Shown here piece after piece: positions 34,724-42,749 of a stretch of 64,000 nt of DNA. The position numbers and the translations under genes are program-made. The notes beneath the pieces were generated by a model. That model had not been told where the DNA came from and did not search any database. It saw nothing but the letters and a program-made list of their open reading frames with translations. The number at the start of each line of letters is the position of its first letter. Within the stretch, counting starts at the first letter, position 1. This DNA comes from Blastococcus sp. VKM Ac-2987 (GTDB lineage Bacteria > Actinomycetota > Actinomycetes > Mycobacteriales > Geodermatophilaceae), in contig NZ_JAPVBG010000003.1 in NCBI RefSeq assembly GCF_026967805.1, positions 186,001 through 250,000 of the forward strand, written 5' to 3'.

Positions 34724-35808
34724 GGGAGGACCGTGCCCGCGCCTCCCGCCAGCCAATCCGCCGCGGGTGTGGAATCCGCCATGCCGGCGGACGGCAGCGC
34801 CCAGGGGTCGGCGAACAGCCCGCTCGCGGGCGAGGCGCCGGACAGCGCGTCGGCGGCCAGCAGGACCGCGGCCGCCGTCCAGGTGGTGCGCTCGACCGGC
34901 CAGCGCGCGTCGTCCGGGTAGACGAACCCGGTCCAGTACGCGCCGTCGGCGTCCCGCAGGTGCTGCATCGCGGCCACCTGCTCCAGCGCGGCGTCGCGCC
35001 GGCCCGCGGCGACCAGTGCCAGCGCCAGCTCGCAGGTCTCGGCACCGGTCACCCAGGGCCGGTCGTCGACGCAGCGGATGCCCAGGCCCGGTACGACGAA
35101 CCGGTCCCAGTCGCCGGCCAGCCGCTCCCGGGCCTCCGCGCCGGTGAGCGCGCCGCCCAGCACGGGGTAGTACCAGTCCATCGAGTACCGCGAGCGGTCG
35201 GCGAAGGCGTCCGGCCGCCGGCGCAGCGCGGTGCCCAGGTCGGCGACGGCCAGCTCCCAGTCCGGCTGGGTCTCGCCGACCAGGTCGGCCAGTGCCAGCC
35301 CGCAGCGCAGCGCCTGGAAGAGGCTGGCGTTCCCGGTGAGCAGGGCCAGGTCGTCGGGCGTGCCGTCGGGGCGCAGCGCCCAGCTGATCGCGCCGCCGGG
35401 CAGCTGCATCCGGGTGACCAGGTCCAGCGCCGCCCGCACCCCCGGCCACAGCTCGACGACGAGCGGCTCGTCGCCGCTGGTCAGCCAGGAGTGCCACACG
35501 CCGACGGCGAGGTAGCCGGCGTGGTTGCTCTCCGCGCCCGGGGACGTCTCGGCGCCGGCCCGGTACTCGGCGGCCCAGCTGCCGTCGGCGCGCTGCCGGG
35601 CCGCCAGCCAGCGGTAGGCCGCGGCCGCCCGGGCGTGCTCGCCGCCGAGGTCGAGGGCCATCGCCGCCTCGACCGAGTCCCAGGGGTCGAGCTGGCCGGC
35701 GCGGAACCAGGGGAGCGCGCCGTCGCCGTCCTGCTCCCCGGCGATCCAGGCCACCGTCCGCCGCACCTGGTCGGCGCCGAGCACCCCCGGCAGCTCCGGC
35801 AGCAGCAC
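34720..35808 (-). CDS. Terpenoid-cyclase/prenyltransferase-fold (alpha/alpha toroid) protein
   Basis: 362 residues. Helical-barrel repeats similar to squalene-cyclase or glycosidase toroids: VAWIAGEQDGDGALPWFRAGQLDPWDSVEAAMAL, RWLAARQRADGSWAAEY, GYLAVGVWHSWLTSGDE, ETCELALALVAAGRRDAAL. Genomes often label such proteins prenyltransferase, but no polyprenyl-binding motif is evident, and its place among glycosyltransferases suggests a glycan-related role. It overlaps the GT2 gene by 4 nt and lies 10 bp after the methyltransferase gene. Confidence 0.7.
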   Translation of the reverse strand: MLLPELPGVLGADQVRRTVAWIAGEQDGDGALPWFRAGQLDPWDSVEAAMALDLGGEHARAAAAYRWLAARQRADGSWAAEYRAGAETSPGAESNHAGYLAVGVWHSWLTSGDEPLVVELWPGVRAALDLVTRMQLPGGAISWALRPDGTPDDLALLTGNASLFQALRCGLALADLVGETQPDWELAVADLGTALRRRPDAFADRSRYSMDWYYPVLGGALTGAEARERLAGDWDRFVVPGLGIRCVDDRPWVTGAETCELALALVAAGRRDAALEQVAAMQHLRDADGAYWTGFVYPDDARWPVERTTWTAAAVLLAADALSGASPASGLFADPWALPSAGMADSTPAADWLAGGAGTVLP

Positions 35809-35818
35809 GCGGCCCCGG

Positions 35819-36622
35819 TCAGCCGGCGGCAGCGGACCGCTCCCGGTCGGGCCGCCCGGCGGCCGCCGACCACGTGCGCACCGCCGGGGTGGCCGGCTCG
35901 GCGGGCTTGTCGGCGTAGACGACGAAGCTCTTGCCGATCAGCGGGTCGAGCACCCGCTCGGCCACCCGGGTCACCCACGGTCGCGTGGTCAGGTCCCAGA
36001 CGAGCAGCCGGTGGTAGGCGCGGACCAGCGCGGAGTCCCTGTCCACCCCGACGGCGCACTTGAGCCACCAGTACGGCGCGTGCAGCGCGTGGGCGTGGTG
36101 GGTGGCGCCGGACACCAGCCCCGCGGCGGTCAGCCGGGCGCGCAGCTCGTCGCCGCGGTAGATGCGGATGTGCCCGCCCTCGTTGGCGTGGTACTCGTCC
36201 GACAGCGCCCAGCAGATCCGCTCCGGCCCGTACCGCGGCACGGTCACCACGGCCCGGCCACCCGGCTTCAGCACGCGGAAGATCTCGGCCATCGCCGTGG
36301 CGTCGTCGGGGATGTGCTCGAGCACCTCGGAGGCCATCACCCGGTCCACGCTCGCGTCGGGGAAGGGCAGGTGCAGCAGGTCGCCGCGCACCACCTCGTA
36401 GCGCGCAGCCCGGCCGTCGCCCGCCCGCCCGGCCTCGCCGGCCTCGGCGATCGCGCCGAGCCAGCGCTTCGTCGTCGACACCTCCGGCACGCCCCAGTCG
36501 ACGGCGACGACGTCGGCGCCGCGCCGGTACGCCTCGAAGGCGTGCCGACCCTCACCGCAGCCCAGGTCGAGGACGGTCATCCCCGGCCGCAGGTCGAGGC
36601 GGTCGTAGTCGACGGTGAGCAC
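35819..36622 (-). CDS. Class I SAM-dependent methyltransferase
   Basis: 267 residues from GTG 36622, which shares its G with the stop of the GT4 gene (TAGTG). SAM motifs: MTVLDLGCGEGRHAFEAYRRGADVVAVDWG, ASEVLEHIPDDATAMAEIFRVLKPGG. RICWALSDEYHANEGGHIRIY follows, and a C-terminal part with YWWLKCAVG. The substrate is probably a sugar or lipid of the glycoconjugate made by the cluster. Confidence 0.88.
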   Translation of the reverse strand: MLTVDYDRLDLRPGMTVLDLGCGEGRHAFEAYRRGADVVAVDWGVPEVSTTKRWLGAIAEAGEAGRAGDGRAARYEVVRGDLLHLPFPDASVDRVMASEVLEHIPDDATAMAEIFRVLKPGGRAVVTVPRYGPERICWALSDEYHANEGGHIRIYRGDELRARLTAAGLVSGATHHAHALHAPYWWLKCAVGVDRDSALVRAYHRLLVWDLTTRPWVTRVAERVLDPLIGKSFVVYADKPAEPATPAVRTWSAAAGRPDRERSAAAG

Positions 36623-37887
36623 TACTCGTCCCCCTTGCGCCCGGCGGTCCGGCGGTCCAGCGTCTCGGCGTACCAGTCGGCGGTGCGCTCGGCGGTGGCC
36701 CGCCAGGTGTAGCGGTCGAGCACCCGCCGGCGCCCGGCGCGGCCCAGCTGCTCGGCCAGGGACGGCGAGTCGAGGACCAGCTGCAGCGCCGCGGTCAGCT
36801 CGCCGACGTCCCCGGCCCGGACCCGCAGCCCCGCCTTGGTGCCGACCACCTCGGGCAGGGCGCCGGCGTCGGTGGTGACCAGGGGGGTCGCGCAGGCCAT
36901 GGCCTCGACGGCCGGCAGCGAGAAGCCCTCGTAGAGGGAGGGGATCGCCACGACCGCCGCCGTCTGCAGCAGCCCGATCAGCTCCTCCTCGGGCACGGAG
37001 CCGGTGAACCGGACGGCGTCGTGCAGGGCGAGCCGGTCCAGCGCGGCCTCGGCGGGCCCACCCGGGCGGGCGGTGCCGACGACGGTCAGCCGGACCGGTC
37101 GCTCGGTGCGCAGCTTGGCGACCGCCTCGAGCAGGTGCACCAGCCCCTTGAGCGGGACGTCGGCGCTGGTGATGGCCAGGATCGAGTCCGCCTCGCGCGC
37201 CTGGCCCTTCGGCGGCGGGGCGAAGTGCCCCGGGTCGATGCCGACCGGGATCACCGTCATGCGCCCGGGGGCGAGCCCCATGTGCGCGGCGATGTCCCGC
37301 CGGGAGTTCGCCGAGACGGTGGTGACGCCGTCGAGCTGCTGGACGACCCGGGCCTGCATGCCGGTGAAGGCGTACCAGCGGCGCAGCGTCAGCCGGCGGC
37401 GCAGCGTCGGGGCCGCGGCCAGCTCGAGGTCGCGGTCGATGGCGATCGGGTGGTGGACCGTCGCGACGGTCGGCACCCCGGCGCGCACCAGCCGCAGCAG
37501 CCCGTAGCCCAGCGACTGGTTGTCGTGCACCACGTCGAACTCGCCGCGACGGGGGAGCAGGTGGCGGGCGGCCCGCAGCGTGAACGTCAGCGGCTCGGGA
37601 AAGCCGGCGGTGCACATGGTCGCCCACTCGGCGACGTCCACCCAGTCGCGGAACTCCGAGGGCCACGGGGTGCGGAACGGGTCGGGTTCGCGGTACAGGT
37701 CGAGGCTGGGCAGCCGGGTGAGCGGCACGCCGTCGTCGAGCTCCGGGTAGGGCTGGCCGCTGAACACCTCGACGCGGTGCCCGAGCTCGGCCAGCTCGCG
37801 CGAGAGCGCCCGGACGTAGATGCCCTGGCCGCCGCTGTGCGGCTTGCTGCGGTAGGACAGCAGTGCGATGCGCAACGACCGTCCCAT
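36622..37887 (-). CDS. Glycosyltransferase family 4
   Basis: 421 residues from ATG 37887. GT-B fold: RIALLSYRSKPHSGGQGIYVRALSRELAELGHRVEVFSG, donor-side VIPVGIDPGHF, PSLYEGFSLPAVEAMACATPLV with the E-x7-E pair, then RYTWRATAERTADWY. Longer reading to 38136 is rejected, because TAGAGT (37900-37895) stands 7 nt before this ATG as a leaderless promoter. It is the first gene of the sugar cluster. Confidence 0.9.
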   Translation of the reverse strand: MGRSLRIALLSYRSKPHSGGQGIYVRALSRELAELGHRVEVFSGQPYPELDDGVPLTRLPSLDLYREPDPFRTPWPSEFRDWVDVAEWATMCTAGFPEPLTFTLRAARHLLPRRGEFDVVHDNQSLGYGLLRLVRAGVPTVATVHHPIAIDRDLELAAAPTLRRRLTLRRWYAFTGMQARVVQQLDGVTTVSANSRRDIAAHMGLAPGRMTVIPVGIDPGHFAPPPKGQAREADSILAITSADVPLKGLVHLLEAVAKLRTERPVRLTVVGTARPGGPAEAALDRLALHDAVRFTGSVPEEELIGLLQTAAVVAIPSLYEGFSLPAVEAMACATPLVTTDAGALPEVVGTKAGLRVRAGDVGELTAALQLVLDSPSLAEQLGRAGRRRVLDRYTWRATAERTADWYAETLDRRTAGRKGDE

Positions 37888-37894
37888 GGGGCGG

Positions 37895-37900
37895 ACTCTA
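37895..37900 (-). promoter_or_regulatory. Leaderless -10 box of the sugar cluster
   Basis: Minus-strand TAGAGT, 7 nt before ATG 37887. It would drive the five minus-strand genes down to 32904. Confidence 0.6.
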
Positions 37901-37975
37901 AACGAGCCCCTCCCGGCGCCCGTGCGCCACGGCCGAGGGGGTGCGGTCGGCGCAACCCTGGCACAGTGGTCCGGC

Positions 37976-38269
37976 ATGATCCGCCACGTCGTCGTCTTCA
38001 CCTGGTCCCCGAACGCTGACGCCGACCGCCGGGCCGCCACGGTCGAGGCGCTGCGCGGTCTCCGGCAGGTGGTCGGCGGGATGACGTCGCTGACCGTCGC
38101 CGACGACGCCGGCCTGGTCGACGGCAACGCCGACACGGTGCTGATCGCCGACTTCCCCGACGTCGCAGCCTTCTCCCGCTACGCGCAGGACCCGGTGCAC
38201 CTCGCGGTGATCGCCGAGCACGTGCGGCCCGTCCTGGCCTCGCGCAGCGCCGTCCAGTACCAGGTCTGA
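37976..38269 (+). CDS. Dabb domain (stress-responsive alpha/beta barrel) protein
   Basis: 97 residues from ATG 37976. MIRHVVVFTWSPNADADRRAATVEALRGL, then VLIADFPDVAAFSRYAQDPVHLAVIAEHVRPVLASRSAVQYQV; the last stretch, with the conserved His, is the Dabb signature. Members dimerise into a ferredoxin-like barrel; enzymatic roles differ. It stands alone, divergent from the sugar cluster with 88 bp between the starts. Confidence 0.88.
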   Translation: MIRHVVVFTWSPNADADRRAATVEALRGLRQVVGGMTSLTVADDAGLVDGNADTVLIADFPDVAAFSRYAQDPVHLAVIAEHVRPVLASRSAVQYQV

Positions 38270-38296
38270 GGCAGCCGGCGCGCGGCTCCGGGCGGC

Positions 38297-38302
38297 TAGG
38301 TT
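38297..38302 (+). promoter_or_regulatory. Leaderless -10 box of the lipoprotein gene
   Basis: TAGGTT, 7 nt before ATG 38310. Confidence 0.6.
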
Positions 38303-38309
38303 CGGGGGC

Positions 38310-39110
38310 ATGCCACCCGCCTCCCGCGCCGCCGGCCGGCGCCGTCTCCCCGGCGTGCTCCTGGCCGGGGCCGCCTCCTCGGTCCTGCTCGCCGGCTGCG
38401 GGGGCGACGACGCCTCGGACCGGACCGCCGCCGCCTCCTCGTCCGCCGCCTCGTCGTCCTCGGCCGCCTCGTCCTCGGCCACGTCGTCCTCCACCGGGTC
38501 GTCCCCGGCGGGGCCCGACCTGGCCTCCGGCCTGCTCCCCGCCAGCGCCTTCGGTCCCGACGCCACGGTGATCGCGGTGTCCCCGGAGCAGCTGCGCCAG
38601 GGCGCGGGCATCGCCGCCGCCTCGGACGACCTGCAGATCACCCCGGAGAGCTGCCGGGCCGCCGTGGACGGCACCCAGCCGGACATCGACGACTTCGCCG
38701 ACATCGCCGCGCAGAGCGCCACCACCGGCGCGTCCTCGACGGTGGAGATGCTGCTTCGCGACGGCCCGATCGGGGACTCCGTGGCCCAGCTGGCCGACGC
38801 CGCGGAGCGCTGCCCCGAGGCGCAGATCTCCTCGCCGGAGTTCGACCAGGCGACGATCACCTTCGAGAACCTCCCGGTGGACGACCTGGGCGACCGCGCC
38901 GCGCTGCTCCGGTACACCACCACCCTGTCGGCGCCCGACGGCTCGCAGGTGTCGGTGCCGACGCTGATCGGCGCGGTCGAGGACGGCGACCGGCTGCTCC
39001 TGCTGCTCACCATCGACGCCGGCCAGGCCGGGGCGGGGGCCACCGATCCGGCCGCCTTCGCCGACCTGCTGGCGCAGGCCCACGAGACCCAGGCGGACGC
39101 GCTCGACTGA
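38310..39110 (+). CDS. Lipoprotein of unknown function
   Basis: 266 residues. A twin-Arg-like basic start, a hydrophobic signal and the lipobox LLAGC (Cys at about residue 30). A Ser/Ala linker (about 41-66) of nearly uninterrupted small residues follows, then a folded domain of about 200 residues with two Cys (TPESCRAAV and AERCPEAQ) that could form a disulfide. The domain arrangement recalls actinobacterial cell-surface sensor lipoproteins, but no family was recognised. Confidence 0.8.
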   Translation: MPPASRAAGRRRLPGVLLAGAASSVLLAGCGGDDASDRTAAASSSAASSSSAASSSATSSSTGSSPAGPDLASGLLPASAFGPDATVIAVSPEQLRQGAGIAAASDDLQITPESCRAAVDGTQPDIDDFADIAAQSATTGASSTVEMLLRDGPIGDSVAQLADAAERCPEAQISSPEFDQATITFENLPVDDLGDRAALLRYTTTLSAPDGSQVSVPTLIGAVEDGDRLLLLLTIDAGQAGAGATDPAAFADLLAQAHETQADALD

Positions 39111-39204
39111 TCCGGCGCCGGGCGTCGTCCACAACCCGCGCGGGCGTCCACAGACCACTCCGGGCTGTTCCCCGCGCCGGTGCGCGTGACCAGGGTCGGC
39201 AGGC

Positions 39205-40302
39205 ATGGACGCCACCGCCGAGCAGGATCGCTCCGACGACCGCCCCGAGGTCCGCATCTCCGATCCTGGTGAGGTGGCCGCCGCGCTTCCGCACCTGCTC
39301 GGCTTCCACCCGCGCGAGTCGGTGGTCCTGATCGGGCTCGGCGGGCCGTCCGGCGGGCGGGTCGGGCTCACCGTGCGGGCCGACCTCCCACCGGCCGGCG
39401 CCGGCGCGGCGGCGGCGCGGCTGCTGGCCCGGAGCCTGCGCACCGACGACCCCGTCGCCGCGCTGGTCGTCGTGGTCTCCGAGGCCGCCGACGACCGCGC
39501 CGGGCCCGGCGCCGGGTACCCGGGGGCGGAGCTGCCGCACCGGGCGCTGGTGCACGACCTGGTGCTCGCGCTGGCCGCCGTCGACGTCCCGGTGCGCGAC
39601 GTGCTGCTGGTCCGCCGCGGGCGCTGGTGGTCCTACGACTGCCCGCACCCGTGCTGCGCGCCCGCGGTGGGCACGCCGCTACCCGCCGGGGTGAGCGCGC
39701 TGGCGGCGGCGTCGGTGACCACCGGGCAGGTGGTGGCCGCCGACCGGTCGGCCCTGGGCGCCCGTCTGACCGCGCCGCCCGGTGCCCCCGACGGCGTCCG
39801 ACGCGCCCTCGAGCGGCTCGCCGTCGAGCGCGCGGCCCGCCTCCTGGAGGGGGGCCGGACGCCGGACGCCGAGCCGGACGCCGTCGTGCGGCAGGCGGTG
39901 GCGCGGTCGCGCCCCGGCGCGCCGGACCCCGGCGACCCGCTGGACGACGACGAGCTGGCCCGGCTCCTGGAGGTCCTGCAGGACGTCGGCGTGCGCGACC
40001 GTGCCCTCCAGCTGGCGCTCGGGGCGGACGCCGTGGCGGCCGAGCTGCTGTGGACCGAGTGCACGCGCCGGGCGCCGGCACCCCTGGACGCGGCGCCGGC
40101 CACCCTGCTGGCGGTGAGCGCCTGGCTGCGCGGCGACGGCGCCCTGGCGAACGTGGCCCTGGACCGCGCGCTCGCCGGCGATCCCGGCTACGCCCTCGCC
40201 CGGCTGCTGAGCCAGGGGCTCGCCGCCTGCCTCCCGCCGGGGGAGCTGCGCGCGCTGATCGCCCGGGCCCCCTCCGGCGCCCCGGGGGTCCGGCCGGCAT
40301 GA
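39205..40302 (+). CDS. DUF4192 domain-containing protein
   Basis: 365 residues. The actinobacterial DUF4192 signature is clear: ISDPGEVAAALPHLLGFHPRESVVLIGL at the start, WWSYDCPHPCCAPAVGTPL in the middle, and LLAVSAWLRGDGALANVALDRALAGDPGYALARLL near the end. Function unknown. The Cys pair after YDCP could bind metal. It is monocistronic; the 95 bp to the convergent DUF6351 gene show no clear hairpin. Confidence 0.9.
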   Translation: MDATAEQDRSDDRPEVRISDPGEVAAALPHLLGFHPRESVVLIGLGGPSGGRVGLTVRADLPPAGAGAAAARLLARSLRTDDPVAALVVVVSEAADDRAGPGAGYPGAELPHRALVHDLVLALAAVDVPVRDVLLVRRGRWWSYDCPHPCCAPAVGTPLPAGVSALAAASVTTGQVVAADRSALGARLTAPPGAPDGVRRALERLAVERAARLLEGGRTPDAEPDAVVRQAVARSRPGAPDPGDPLDDDELARLLEVLQDVGVRDRALQLALGADAVAAELLWTECTRRAPAPLDAAPATLLAVSAWLRGDGALANVALDRALAGDPGYALARLLSQGLAACLPPGELRALIARAPSGAPGVRPA

Positions 40303-40397
40303 CGGGCCGGACCCCGGCGTCTCCCGGCGGGCCCGAGCGGAGGGACGGCTGCCGGGCCATGGCCGCTCGCCCCGCCCGCTCGGCGCCGCTCGTCCGC

Positions 40398-42566
40398 CTA
40401 GTCCGCGGTGGCCGGCGTCCCGACATCCGCGAAGGACAACCACGTGCCCGCCAGCGGTTCGAAGCCGATGCTGGGCTTCGACCAGTCGCAGACGCCGTCG
40501 GGGAAGATCTCCCGGAGGCGGTCCAGTTCGGCGTCGGTGAAGGAGACCGCGTAACCCGACGGGTCCACCGGCGTCAGCTGGCACTTCCACACGTCGTCCG
40601 AGAGAGGGCCACCGGCGGCGATCCGGGGACCCGAGTGCGGCGGGAAGAGCTCGTTGCACCGTCCCTCGTCGGAGTAGGTGGCCGGCTCCTCGATCTTCGT
40701 GCCGTCGGCCGTCCAGCAGGCGTCGACCAGGTCGTCGGGCTTGGCGCGGAGGACCTTGACCGCTTCCGGGGCGTCGCTCCGATCCTCGCCGAGCGCGGTC
40801 AGCCAGGCGTCCATCTGCGCCAGGAACTCCCGCTCCACGTCCTCGTAGACGCTCGGGTCGGCCCGCAGGATGACCTGGTTGTCGGCGTGCCCGTTGGCCT
40901 TGATGAGCCGGTCGCGCATCGAGAAGGAGCGGACGCTGTCGTGGAAGTTGGCCGCCAGGTCCAGGTAGGGCCGGGCGTCGATGATCGGCACGGTCGCCAG
41001 CCCGCCGGCGCCGCTGGTGGTCCGCCCCGTGGAGTACGCCGCACGGATGGCCTCGACATCCCCCTCGACGCGCTCGGGCGTCCAGTTCATGTCGATGTCG
41101 TAGCCCCCGATGCCCGCGTTCAGGTCGAGGAACTGCTCCGGGGTGATCTGCCCGCTGTTGACCGCCTCGAGGCCGTACTGGACGCCTACGTTGTCGTGCG
41201 GGCGGCGCGCGAAACCCGTCTCCGGGTCGGTGCCGAAGATGTTCTTCATCCCGTCGTAGATGGAGCAGCGGGCACCGTCCGGGTTGGTCACGGCGTCGTA
41301 CCACCACGCCTCCGGGATCGCGGGATCGCAGTCCTCGGGGTCGAGCCGCCCGGGCCGCCCGGCGTGCTGGACGTCGCAGGTCTCCCACTCGGCGTAGCCG
41401 CTGATCGCCTCCTTCTGCTCGTCGGTGAACTCGTTCGCGTTCAGGTAGGGACGGAGCAGGACGCGGCAGTCGTCCGCACCGATGAAGTAGGTCGTGGCGT
41501 CCGGGAAGCTCAGCGTGGGGGTGATCCCGTCGAGGAGGCCGGGGTAGTTCTGCGCGATCTCGTACTGCTGCATCGCCCCACCGGAGGCACCCCAGCCGAT
41601 CGTGTGCAGGGGCACGCCGATCTGCTCGATGACGCGTTCCTTGACCATCATCGTGGTCTCGGCCGACACCACGTCGTTGCAGTTGGTGTTGTTGACGTTG
41701 AGGGTCGAGGAGGCCACCGCGTAGCCCTGGGAGAGGTGCAGGTCCTGCATGACGTCGCCCGTCTCGGTGCCCTGGTGGTAACCCGACCGGCACCCTCCGC
41801 CGTAGGTGTACACGAGCCGCTGGTTCCAGCCCGGCTCGTCCGTCCAGGGGTCCGGCTCCGGCGTGGCCGGGTCGTCGAGGACTGCGAACTGGTACACCGC
41901 GCGGTTGAGCGTCCCGGTCTCGACCCGGACGATGTAGGGAACACGCTCCCCGGTGCTCGTCGTGGTCTCCACCAGGTCGTCGGGGCGGGCGCCCGGAGGC
42001 AAGGGCGCGAACTCGCCGTAGTCCGTGCGGTACCGGTAGTCCACCTCCGTGACGCCGGAGCACCGTCCCTCGTCGGCGGGGACGAGACCCCACTCGGGAG
42101 TGGTGCAGGCGTACGGCATCTGCTGGGGACCGGAGAAGATCGGCCCGCCCGCGGGGTGGTTGACCACCGTGAGAGTTGCGGCACGGTCGCGACCGCCTTG
42201 AGCCACGAGTTCGTTCGTACCGAGCTCCAGACCCGTGACCAGCCCCGTCAGCGACCGTCCGTCAGGGGCCGGGCGGAACGCGCGGGTGACGTCCTCACCG
42301 TTCCGGAGGACCGTGACGTCGGGCGCGGAGAGGTTCGGCGGCAGGTCGACCCGCACGAGGACGTCACCTCCGCTCACCATGTCCGCCGCAGTGGACAGCG
42401 TGGACACCGCCAATCGCGACGGTTGCTGTTTGGCCGAGCCACGGTCGACGGGTGGACCGGCCGACGCCACCGGGGCGGCGACGGCCCCCGTGACGACGAT
42501 GACCGTCGCGGTGGCGAGGGCCCCGGCGGCGCGGAGCGGACGGCGGAGGATGGGGCGTGGGCGCAT
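40398..42566 (-). CDS. Secreted DUF6351 family protein, probable alpha/beta hydrolase
   Basis: 722 residues from ATG 42566, chosen for GGGAG 5 nt upstream and because it opens a signal peptide (LRRPLRAAGALATATVIVV...ASA, cut near residue 36). The nucleophile elbow is G-A-S328-G-G in IGWGASGGAMQQYEIA. At least ten cysteines are spread through the mature part, as expected for an extracytoplasmic protein with disulfides. The last part (PYLDLAANFHDSVRSFSMRDRL) may hold the acid and His. It resembles tannase or PHB-depolymerase-like esterases in layout; the substrate is unknown. It has a recognisable promoter with a palindrome. Confidence 0.82.
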   Translation of the reverse strand: MRPRPILRRPLRAAGALATATVIVVTGAVAAPVASAGPPVDRGSAKQQPSRLAVSTLSTAADMVSGGDVLVRVDLPPNLSAPDVTVLRNGEDVTRAFRPAPDGRSLTGLVTGLELGTNELVAQGGRDRAATLTVVNHPAGGPIFSGPQQMPYACTTPEWGLVPADEGRCSGVTEVDYRYRTDYGEFAPLPPGARPDDLVETTTSTGERVPYIVRVETGTLNRAVYQFAVLDDPATPEPDPWTDEPGWNQRLVYTYGGGCRSGYHQGTETGDVMQDLHLSQGYAVASSTLNVNNTNCNDVVSAETTMMVKERVIEQIGVPLHTIGWGASGGAMQQYEIAQNYPGLLDGITPTLSFPDATTYFIGADDCRVLLRPYLNANEFTDEQKEAISGYAEWETCDVQHAGRPGRLDPEDCDPAIPEAWWYDAVTNPDGARCSIYDGMKNIFGTDPETGFARRPHDNVGVQYGLEAVNSGQITPEQFLDLNAGIGGYDIDMNWTPERVEGDVEAIRAAYSTGRTTSGAGGLATVPIIDARPYLDLAANFHDSVRSFSMRDRLIKANGHADNQVILRADPSVYEDVEREFLAQMDAWLTALGEDRSDAPEAVKVLRAKPDDLVDACWTADGTKIEEPATYSDEGRCNELFPPHSGPRIAAGGPLSDDVWKCQLTPVDPSGYAVSFTDAELDRLREIFPDGVCDWSKPSIGFEPLAGTWLSFADVGTPATAD

Positions 42567-42635
42567 GCGGGCTCCCGACGGGATGCGCGATCGGCCCACG
42601 GTGACTGCCGGAGAGAACTCGGAACCGGTCGGCTC

Positions 42636-42664
42636 AGATATGACCCGGGTCACGTTAACAACAA
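42636..42664 (-). promoter_or_regulatory. Promoter of the DUF6351 gene with internal palindrome
   Basis: Minus-strand TTGTTG (42664-42659), 17-bp spacer, ATATCT (42641-42636). The spacer contains the perfect 12-bp palindrome TGACCCGGGTCA (42641-42652), a possible operator. Confidence 0.5.
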
Positions 42665-42749
42665 GCGTGTGAGACGCCAATCGAACCCATGACCCGCTGC
42701 CACGAGACTCTCCAGCGGCTCGCCGCTCGATGGCCCGGAACCTCCGGCG

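Noticed and set aside
36622..38136. Extended GT4 protein (504 residues)
   Set aside because: The extra N-terminus is low-complexity, overlaps the divergent Dabb gene, and a leaderless -10 points to ATG 37887.
42655..42745. Possible minus-strand tRNA because of a GGGTTCGATT stretch
   Set aside because: The T-arm stem does not pair, and no acceptor stem, anticodon arm or D-arm can be drawn.
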